Source: an uncultured Actinomycetes bacterium (GTDB taxonomy: Bacteria > Actinomycetota > Actinomycetes > Nanopelagicales > Nanopelagicaceae). From it: a DNA stretch of 6,191 bases. The DNA lies in assembly GCA_903928395.1 (NCBI GenBank), contig CAIYQS010000213.1, forward strand, positions 1-6,191. The letters run 5' to 3'. Below the pieces are notes generated by a model, which searched no databases, was not told the origin of the DNA, and saw only the letters and a program-made list of their open reading frames with translations. The translations under genes and the position numbers were made by a program. Positions within the stretch are counted from its first letter, which is position 1; each line of letters begins with the position of its first letter. Shown piece by piece: positions 1 to 4,730 of this stretch.

Positions 1-1
1 G

Positions 2-1432
2 GCAACACCTGGATCGCACTTCGTTTCTCCGGTGGTTTACAACTCTCTCGTCGGGTTGCATGGAATCACCATGATTGTCGCGATGATCATTGTTGCTACT
101 GGACCTTTTGGTAACTACATCATGCCGATCATGATTGGTGCTGCCGATATGGCATTCCCTCGCCTCAATGCACTTAGTTGGTGGGTTCTCTTTACTGCAG
201 TCCCTGTCCTTTGTAGCGCATGGTTCCTAGGTGGAATTCCAACTGGCTGGACCGCTTACGCGCCACTCAGCGATCAGGCTGGACCAGGCATGAATGCATT
301 CGTAGCAACGATTATTATCTTTGCCGTATCAACTGCTGTCGCAGGAGCTAACATCACGACGACGGTTATCACGATGCGTGCAAAAGGCATGAAATGGAAC
401 CGCGTCCCAATCTTCGTTATTGGTGCCACGATTTCTGTTGCGCTCGCCATTCCTGCATTCCCGACCTTCATGGTGGCGATGATTCAGACCGCGATGGATA
501 GAACTATTGCGACTGGCTTCTACGATGCCAATGTCGGAGGAAGTGGTTGGCTATATGCAAACCTCTTCTGGATCATGGGACACCCTGAGGTATACGTAAT
601 CTTGATCCCAGGAGTAGCTGCATTGATGGAGATTGCACCGGTATTCGTTCGTAAACCACTCTTCTCGTATACGGCAGCCATCGCTGGCTTTGCAGGTATC
701 GCAGGTCTTTCGATCCTAGTCTGGGCTCACCACATGTACATGTCAGGATGGATGCCTTCGCTCAATGGACCATTCATGGTGACAACCGAATTCATTTCGG
801 TTCCGACAGGATTACTGTTCTTGGTTCTTATTGGAACCTTGTGGCGCGGTAGGCCGTGGATGAAACTTCCTATGCTTTCCGTGTATGCGTTCATCTGGGA
901 TTTCTTAATTGGTGGAATCACCGGAATCTACTTATCAGATGTACCTGCAGACAATTACCTTCATGGATCCATGTATGTAACTGCACACTTCCATTACACG
1001 CTCATGGGTGCTGCTCTTACCGGAGCTATCGGTGGACTTGCATTCTGGTTCCCTAAGATGACCGGTCGGATGCTCAACGAACGTGGAGGTTACATTTCCT
1101 TCTGGTTCGTTCAGATCGGCTTTAACGTCCTATTCCTGGGTATGTTTATCGCTGGAGCTGAAGGGCAACCGCGCCGAGTAGCTGACTATGCGCATCTCTT
1201 TGCCCACGCTAACTTGATAAGCACAATTGGCGCTTACAGCGTAGGAATTGGAATGCTCACGCTACTTTGGGCAGTAGTTCATTCGTGGCGAAGCGGGATA
1301 GTTGCTCCAATGAATCCGTGGGGATCCAAGACTCTGGAGTGGACCGTTCCTTATCCAGTACCGCTCACAAACTTCGATCAACCACCGGTTGTTACAAGTG
1401 ACCCATATGGCTATGGAAGGAGTGCAAAGTAA
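2..1432 (+). CDS. ctaD: Cytochrome c oxidase subunit I (heme-copper oxidase, type A-like), 5'-truncated by the window edge
   Basis: Catalytic subunit of a terminal heme-copper oxidase in the cytoplasmic membrane, reducing O2 to water. The frame is open to the window edge, so the GTG at 32 is not the true start; 476 codons are present and roughly 50-90 N-terminal residues are missing. Counting from the first codon, visible residues are the low-spin heme His20, the D-channel set Asn38, Asp49 and Asn56, the GHPEVY motif with CuB ligand His194, Glu196 and the cross-link Tyr198, the CuB pair His243-His244, high-spin heme ligand His329, low-spin His331 and the Arg391-Arg392 pair. From the CuB pair to the Arg pair the spacing equals that of bovine COX1 without gaps. 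Unusual: the K-channel Lys is Leu272, the K-channel Ser is Met209 and the Mg-site Asp is Gly322. It is followed without a gap by subunit III. Family assignment is certain; electron donor and subtype are not. Confidence 0.95.
   Translation, partial: ATPGSHFVSPVVYNSLVGLHGITMIVAMIIVATGPFGNYIMPIMIGAADMAFPRLNALSWWVLFTAVPVLCSAWFLGGIPTGWTAYAPLSDQAGPGMNAFVATIIIFAVSTAVAGANITTTVITMRAKGMKWNRVPIFVIGATISVALAIPAFPTFMVAMIQTAMDRTIATGFYDANVGGSGWLYANLFWIMGHPEVYVILIPGVAALMEIAPVFVRKPLFSYTAAIAGFAGIAGLSILVWAHHMYMSGWMPSLNGPFMVTTEFISVPTGLLFLVLIGTLWRGRPWMKLPMLSVYAFIWDFLIGGITGIYLSDVPADNYLHGSMYVTAHFHYTLMGAALTGAIGGLAFWFPKMTGRMLNERGGYISFWFVQIGFNVLFLGMFIAGAEGQPRRVADYAHLFAHANLISTIGAYSVGIGMLTLLWAVVHSWRSGIVAPMNPWGSKTLEWTVPYPVPLTNFDQPPVVTSDPYGYGRSAK
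1415..1422 (+). promoter_or_regulatory. Ribosome binding site of ctaE, inside the 3' end of ctaD
   Basis: GGAAGGAG lies 10 nt before the ATG at 1433. Because ctaD ends at 1432, this site sits inside the ctaD coding sequence, so the two genes are translationally adjacent. It supports 1433 as the start of subunit III. Confidence 0.8.
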
Positions 1433-2038
1433 ATGTCACATGACACAGAATTCCACGTCCATCATGATTCAGCTGAAGCCGTTGGCCGTCGGGAACGCTT
1501 AGGCGTCCGGTTGCTGATTGTTGCCGATGGAGCATTCCTCTTTGGAATGATCTTCTCCTGGTTCTACCTGCGTAACTTAAACGTCAATCAGGCTTGGCTG
1601 CCAAAGGGTGTTCATACATTTAGTGCCGCCTCAGGCTGGGTGGCGGCTATTGGGCTGATCGTGGCAGCGCTCGCACACCGAATGGGTGAATACAATCGGG
1701 CCGCACGCAACATCACTTCTCTAGTAGTGCTTATTGCGCTGCTGATCGGTGGTTTCTACCAATGGCATCAAATGGCTCACATGCCATTTATTGCTCAAGA
1801 TGCAAATGAGCGCCCGTTCTATAACGGTGCATATGCATCAAATTGGGTGTTGGTTGCGGGAGCGAATATGTTCCATTACTTGATTGGCTCATTTGTCGCA
1901 CTAGGTTTGGTTCTGCGAGGCTATCGCGCAAAGATGGACCCAACACTCGAAGAATGGAGACAGCGCACGGCAGGATCGTGGTTTACCTGGATTGCAATTT
2001 CAGGTGTCCTCTGTGCGATAACAACATCCTTCAAATAA
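1433..2038 (+). CDS. ctaE: Cytochrome c oxidase subunit III, divergent
   Basis: 201-residue membrane subunit that packs against subunit I of heme-copper oxidases. The usual five-helix bacterial layout is visible at about residues 25-46, 67-83, 94-109, 135-161 and 182-198. Residues 28-47 (LLIVADGAFLFGMIFSWFYL) align with the family's 'ASEVMFF..LF..YF' helix, with Asp32 in place of the conserved Glu. 'NMFHYLIGSFVALGLVLR' (145-162) aligns with the family's 'GFHGLHVxxG' helix. The last helix does not show the usual 'WHFVDVVW' motif; Thr and Ala stand where His and Asp would be. The N-terminus is polar with His3, His8, His10 and His11. The ATG directly follows the ctaD stop and has a strong ribosome binding site. 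In well-known actinobacteria ctaE is followed by qcrCAB; here a terminator follows instead. Membership of the family is well supported by synteny and helix motifs, though the sequence is divergent. Confidence 0.88.
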   Translation: MSHDTEFHVHHDSAEAVGRRERLGVRLLIVADGAFLFGMIFSWFYLRNLNVNQAWLPKGVHTFSAASGWVAAIGLIVAALAHRMGEYNRAARNITSLVVLIALLIGGFYQWHQMAHMPFIAQDANERPFYNGAYASNWVLVAGANMFHYLIGSFVALGLVLRGYRAKMDPTLEEWRQRTAGSWFTWIAISGVLCAITTSFK

Positions 2039-2050
2039 CAAAACTTACTA

Positions 2051-2090
2051 AAAACCCCCACAAGTACACTCTTGTGGGGGTTTTCTTTAT
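2051..2090 (+). terminator. Rho-independent terminator of the ctaD-ctaE operon
   Basis: Perfect 14-bp stem AAAACCCCCACAAG (2051-2064) / CTTGTGGGGGTTTT (2071-2084) with a 6-nt loop, followed by a T-rich run to 2090. It begins 12 nt after the ctaE stop. The A-rich 5' arm would also give a T-rich tail on the minus strand, but no minus-strand gene ends here. Confidence 0.95.
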
Positions 2091-2122
2091 TCACTTTCGG
2101 GTACCCTTTGGTCAGGCTTACG

Positions 2123-2130
2123 AAGGAGAG
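2123..2130 (+). promoter_or_regulatory. Strong ribosome binding site of the small lysine-rich ORF
   Basis: AAGGAGAG ends 3 nt before the ATG at 2134; its AGGAG core ends 5 nt before it. This near-consensus Shine-Dalgarno site is the main evidence that the 35-codon ORF is translated, and it fixes the start at 2134 rather than further upstream inside ctaE. A weak TANNNT-type -10 candidate (TACCCT, 2102-2107) lies 26 nt upstream, but no convincing -35 accompanies it. Confidence 0.75.
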
Positions 2131-2133
2131 AAA

Positions 2134-2241
2134 ATGGCTAATAAGGAACAGAAAAGCAACGCGAATACCAAGAAGGAGCCAAAGCTCAATCTCAAGGAAA
2201 AGCGTTTAGCGAAGCAAGAGAAGAAATCAAAGAAAGACTAA
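2134..2241 (+). CDS. Small lysine-rich hypothetical protein (35 aa)
   Basis: I do not recognise a named family. The product is 35 residues with 12 lysines and one arginine, a core NLKEKRLAKQEKK (residues 19-31), no hydrophobic segment and no cysteine, so it should be soluble, strongly basic and probably helical in its second half. The start is set by the AAGGAGAG site; the same frame is open further upstream, but that part lies inside ctaE and the terminator and is not credible coding sequence. It is the first gene after the oxidase terminator and ends 12 nt before the Pr6Pr membrane protein gene, in the same reading frame, so the two are probably co-transcribed. Such composition would suit nucleic-acid or ribosome binding, or interaction with acidic lipid head groups, but nothing in the sequence decides between these. 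Translation is likely; function is unknown. Confidence 0.7.
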   Translation: MANKEQKSNANTKKEPKLNLKEKRLAKQEKKSKKD

Positions 2242-2253
2242 CTCGAGCGCTTT

Positions 2254-2910
2254 ATGGAGAAGGCAAGTCGTCGCTTATACGGATGGCTTGCCTTCTTTGC
2301 ATTTATCGGACTAACCCTCTCGCTCTTTCTTAACGCATTTAATGTCGATCCAATAGCGATAACCGATCAGACGCTCTTTCATCAAAACACTGCACCAATT
2401 CGAATTGTTGGATTTTTTAGTTATTTCACGATCTGGTCTAATATCTTGGTTGTCTATATTGGCGTCGCCTTGGCTTCTGGACACAAACTCTCAAAATATT
2501 TCGGCACGCTTTTCGCCACCGGTCTGATCATGATTACTGTGACTGGATTGGTATACAACACGGTACTTCTGCCTGCGTATCCGCCAAAAGGCTGGTACTG
2601 GCTCACGTCTGCCCTCATGCATCTAGTTGCTCCAGTCATGTATATCTACCTCTGGATCAAGAAAGGGCCGCGCGGTTTCATTAGTTCGGCGCGCTCAATA
2701 CAAATTCTTACAATTCCAATTATCTACCTCGGTTATACCGTGGTGCATGGACTTGCTATCAAACAGTGGCCATATAAATTTCTAGATCTCACGTCAGCAG
2801 GCTTTTTGCTCTGGACTTTAAGTGTGGTTGTGATACTTAGTTTTGGTATAGCTCTGATATTTGTATTTTCGAAGTTAGATCAAAAACCAATAAAGGCGAG
2901 CTTAAAGTAA
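2254..2910 (+). CDS. Pr6Pr-family six-helix membrane protein
   Basis: Integral membrane protein of 218 residues with six predicted helices, at about 9-27, 53-73, 84-105, 117-135, 149-167 and 185-206, and a basic C-terminal tail. Family-type motifs seen are FSYFTIWSN (55-63), GLVYN (98-102), LMHLVAP (121-127) and WPYKFLD (172-178). These resemble, by eye, the conserved segments of the eukaryotic FAR-17a/AIG1-like family, in which a Thr and a His form the active site of lipid hydrolases; the corresponding residues would be Thr59 and His123. That functional link is inference. The ATG at 2254 is the only start available, since an in-frame TAA (the stop of the small ORF) lies four codons upstream. 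The Shine-Dalgarno match is poor and a 10-bp inverted repeat begins at the start codon, suggesting coupled or controlled translation. The 3' end overlaps the tatB 3' end by 9 nt. Family call is fairly firm; function is unknown. Confidence 0.85.
   Translation: MEKASRRLYGWLAFFAFIGLTLSLFLNAFNVDPIAITDQTLFHQNTAPIRIVGFFSYFTIWSNILVVYIGVALASGHKLSKYFGTLFATGLIMITVTGLVYNTVLLPAYPPKGWYWLTSALMHLVAPVMYIYLWIKKGPRGFISSARSIQILTIPIIYLGYTVVHGLAIKQWPYKFLDLTSAGFLLWTLSVVVILSFGIALIFVFSKLDQKPIKASLK
2258..2296 (+). repeat. Perfect 10-bp inverted repeat at the start of the Pr6Pr gene
   Basis: AGAAGGCAAG (2258-2267) and CTTGCCTTCT (2287-2296) are exact reverse complements with a 19-nt loop. The left arm starts 2 nt after the ATG at 2254-2256, so a hairpin in the mRNA would sit in the initiation region of the membrane protein gene. 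No T-run follows, so it is not a terminator. Confidence 0.6.
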
Positions 2911-3228
2911 ATCTGGGTCGATCTTTGTCTGCTCTTTAATCTTTGAAAGATCAGCGGTCGTCCCCTTAACTATATTTTCGGCATCCTTTGCGATACCCTC
3001 TAAATGATTGGCTATGAAGGTCTTGGGGTTGAGATCTTGAATATCAAGATTTGCGAATTCTGGGCCGAGTTGGCCTTTGAACTCGTTCATCGCTTCCTTG
3101 CTCATTCCGCGAATCTTTTGAATGAACTTTGCAACGTCGACCGCAAATTGCGGCAATCTATCTGGTCCTACCAATACAGCCCCCAGAATTGCCAGCGTAA
3201 GAAGCTTTTCGAAGCCGATACCAAACAT
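2902..3228 (-). CDS. tatB: Twin-arginine translocase subunit TatB
   Basis: TatB forms, with TatC, the complex that recognises twin-arginine signal peptides of folded proteins in the cytoplasmic membrane. The 108-residue product has the canonical layout: MFGIGF start, one N-terminal helix (about 4-20), the hinge Gly21-Pro22 followed by DRLP, an amphipathic helix (about 25-50) and a polar C-terminal part. 'LGPEF' (54-58) and 'DLNPKTFI' (65-72) match the C-terminal signature of actinobacterial TatB, such as that of Streptomyces, and exclude TatA. Length is in the family range. Counting back from the Gly-Pro hinge as in E. coli TatB, position 8, usually Glu, is Lys, with Glu at position 7. The ATG at 3228 is preceded by only a poor Shine-Dalgarno match and may be leaderless. 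No tat partner lies adjacent; the gene appears monocistronic. Confidence 0.92.
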   Translation of the reverse strand: MFGIGFEKLLTLAILGAVLVGPDRLPQFAVDVAKFIQKIRGMSKEAMNEFKGQLGPEFANLDIQDLNPKTFIANHLEGIAKDAENIVKGTTADLSKIKEQTKIDPDLL

Positions 3229-3234
3229 GCTTCA

Positions 3235-3240
3235 ACGATA
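3235..3240 (-). promoter_or_regulatory. tatB: Putative -10 element of tatB (leaderless start)
   Basis: On the minus strand TATCGT (3240 down to 3235) fits the TANNNT -10 consensus and lies 6 nt before the tatB ATG, which would put transcription start on the A of the ATG itself. There is no clear -35. Leaderless mRNAs of this geometry are common in Actinobacteria. Confidence 0.45.
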
Positions 3241-3250
3241 CCGTCAGGTG

Positions 3251-3256
3251 TATAGT
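3251..3256 (+). promoter_or_regulatory. guaB1: Putative -10 element of guaB1 (near-leaderless start)
   Basis: TATAGT (3251-3256) is a good -10 hexamer ending 8 nt before the GTG at 3265, predicting a transcript that starts at about the A at 3263, with a 0-2 nt leader. No real Shine-Dalgarno sequence is present. A TG directly abuts the hexamer, one base off the extended -10 position. No convincing -35 is seen. Confidence 0.55.
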
Positions 3257-3264
3257 TAGGCAAC

Positions 3265-4710
3265 GTGCATTTCTTAAGTAGCCCCGTTTCTGGCCAAACA
3301 CACGATCTCACCTATGACGATGTGTTCATGGTTCCCAACTACACCAAGATAGCCAGTCGTATGGATGTTGACTTGGCCACGGATGACGGGACAGGAACAA
3401 CGATTCCAATCGTCGTTGCCAACATGACGGCTATCGCCGGTCGCCGAATGGCAGAAACCGTTGCTCGGCGCGGTGGACTAGTTGTTATTCCCCAAGACAT
3501 TCCGCTAGAAATCATTTCAGATGTAATCGCTTGGGTTAAAACACGTCATACGCTCTTTGAAACCCCTGCTACTTTAAAAGGTACCGAAACTGCGGCGAGC
3601 GCTCTTGACCTCATCACCAAACGCGCCCATGGCGTGCTCGTGATTGTTGATGACAACACCAAGCCCATCGGAGTTATCACCCAGAACGATCTGGAACGCG
3701 TGGATCGATTTACGCAATTGCGCCAGATCATGCATACGGATTTCACCACTCTTCAAGAAACTGTCAAGCCTCGAGAAGCATTTGATGCCCTGGAGCAGAG
3801 TCGACGCGATTTTGCTGCCATTGTTAATTCCAATGGAGACCTTGTTGGAATTCTGACCAAGGCTGGTGCGCTTCGCGCAACTCTTTATGTCCCTGCTCTA
3901 GATTCCAAAAATCGATTGCGGATCGCAACCGCTATTGGAATTAATGGCGATGTAGCCGCTAAGGCAAAATTCTTAATTGAGGCTGGTTCCGATTGTTTGG
4001 TGATTGACACCGCACACGGCCATCAAGAGAAGATGATTGAGGCCATCAAGGCGGTTAAAACGCTGAACCCGGATATTCCAATCGTTGCCGGAAATGTTGT
4101 CACGGCAGCTGGTACCAAAGATTTGATCGAAGCCGGCGCGGACATCGTTAAGGTCGGGGTTGGACCTGGCGCGATGTGCACCACCAGAATGCAGACGGGC
4201 GTCGGGCGTCCACAATTTTCTGCCGTCCTTGAGTGCGCCGCTGCGGCTCGCGCATTAGGAAAGCATGTCTGGGCTGATGGCGGTGTGCGCCATCCTCGTG
4301 ATGTGGCGCTGGCGCTTGCTGCGGGGGCTTCACAAGTGATGATCGGTTCATGGTTTGCGGGTACTTTGGAGAGTCCAGGAGATCTCATTAGGGACACCAG
4401 TGGCAAGCTCTACAAAGAATCATTCGGAATGGCATCTGCCAGGGCGGTTAACGCTCGCACATCAGCGGAAAGTGCTTTTGATCGTGCCAGAAAGCGGATC
4501 TTTGAAGAGGGAATCTCCTCTAGCCGAATGTATATAGATCCCGCTCGCCCGGGCGTCGAAGATTTGATCGACCAGATTATCGCTGGCGTACGCTCTTCAT
4601 TTACCTACGCAGGTGCAATAACCATCAACGAATTTCATGACAAATGCGTAGTGGGCATCCAATCTGCATCTGGTTATGCAGAAGGACGCCCACTTCACAC
4701 TTCTTGGTAG
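3265..4710 (+). CDS. guaB1: GuaB1-type IMP dehydrogenase-related protein, likely GMP reductase with CBS domains
   Basis: 481-residue soluble enzyme of the IMPDH/GMP reductase superfamily, actinobacterial GuaB1 branch. Mycobacterial GuaB1 has been characterised as a GMP reductase (GMP + NADPH to IMP + NH3), so a role in purine interconversion is expected. Seen in order: the N-terminal 'HDLTYDDVFMVP' (13-24) and 'VANMTAIAGRRMAETVARRGG' barrel start (51-71), two CBS repeats (about 95-207), 'IDTAHGH' (247-253), 'GNVVTAAG' (276-283), the catalytic loop GPGAMCTTR (300-308) with Cys305, 'ADGGVRHPRDV' (337-347) and GMAS (388-391). The C-terminal 'EEGISSSRMYIDPARPGVED' (414-433) is typical of GuaB1 and stands where true IMPDH carries its Arg-Tyr flap. 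The GTG start gives the expected M-x-F-L N-terminus. It diverges from tatB across 36 bp and converges on the permease gene with an 11-bp gap. Confidence 0.95.
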   Translation: MHFLSSPVSGQTHDLTYDDVFMVPNYTKIASRMDVDLATDDGTGTTIPIVVANMTAIAGRRMAETVARRGGLVVIPQDIPLEIISDVIAWVKTRHTLFETPATLKGTETAASALDLITKRAHGVLVIVDDNTKPIGVITQNDLERVDRFTQLRQIMHTDFTTLQETVKPREAFDALEQSRRDFAAIVNSNGDLVGILTKAGALRATLYVPALDSKNRLRIATAIGINGDVAAKAKFLIEAGSDCLVIDTAHGHQEKMIEAIKAVKTLNPDIPIVAGNVVTAAGTKDLIEAGADIVKVGVGPGAMCTTRMQTGVGRPQFSAVLECAAAARALGKHVWADGGVRHPRDVALALAAGASQVMIGSWFAGTLESPGDLIRDTSGKLYKESFGMASARAVNARTSAESAFDRARKRIFEEGISSSRMYIDPARPGVEDLIDQIIAGVRSSFTYAGAITINEFHDKCVVGIQSASGYAEGRPLHTSW

Positions 4711-4730
4711 TAAGTGCTGTGTTACTTTTC
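4709..4730. terminator. Weak hairpin between convergent guaB1 and permease genes
   Basis: AGTAA (4709-4713) / TTACT (4722-4726) form a 5-bp AT-rich stem with an 8-nt loop spanning the whole 11-bp gap and both stop codons, followed by TTTTC on the plus strand. It is the only terminator-like structure here and is thermodynamically weak, so its function is doubtful. Confidence 0.2.

Noticed and set aside
32..34. GTG at 32 as the start of ctaD
   Set aside because: The frame stays open to the window edge with sensible coding sequence, and the heme-ligand helix would begin too close to the start; the gene is truncated by the window.
856..1056. 66-codon plus-strand open frame inside ctaD
   Set aside because: Overlaps catalytic helices of ctaD in an alternate frame; cysteine- and tryptophan-rich shadow translation.
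2099..2106. GGGTACCC palindrome upstream of the small ORF as an operator
   Set aside because: About two dozen 8-bp palindromes are expected by chance in a window of this size, and nothing else supports it.
1843..2133. In-frame open extension of the small ORF back into ctaE and the terminator (132 aa in total)
   Set aside because: The extension overlaps the well-supported ctaE in another frame and reads through the terminator stem; the strong ribosome binding site places the start at 2134.
2920..2952. GATCTTT...AAAGATC inverted repeat near the tatB 3' end as a terminator
   Set aside because: A 7-bp AT-rich stem with a 19-nt loop, inside the tatB coding sequence, and no T-run in the right place on either strand.
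4023..4406. 127-codon open frame on the minus strand inside guaB1
   Set aside because: Shadow of a strongly conserved gene; proline/alanine-rich composition typical of antisense frames and no ribosome binding site.
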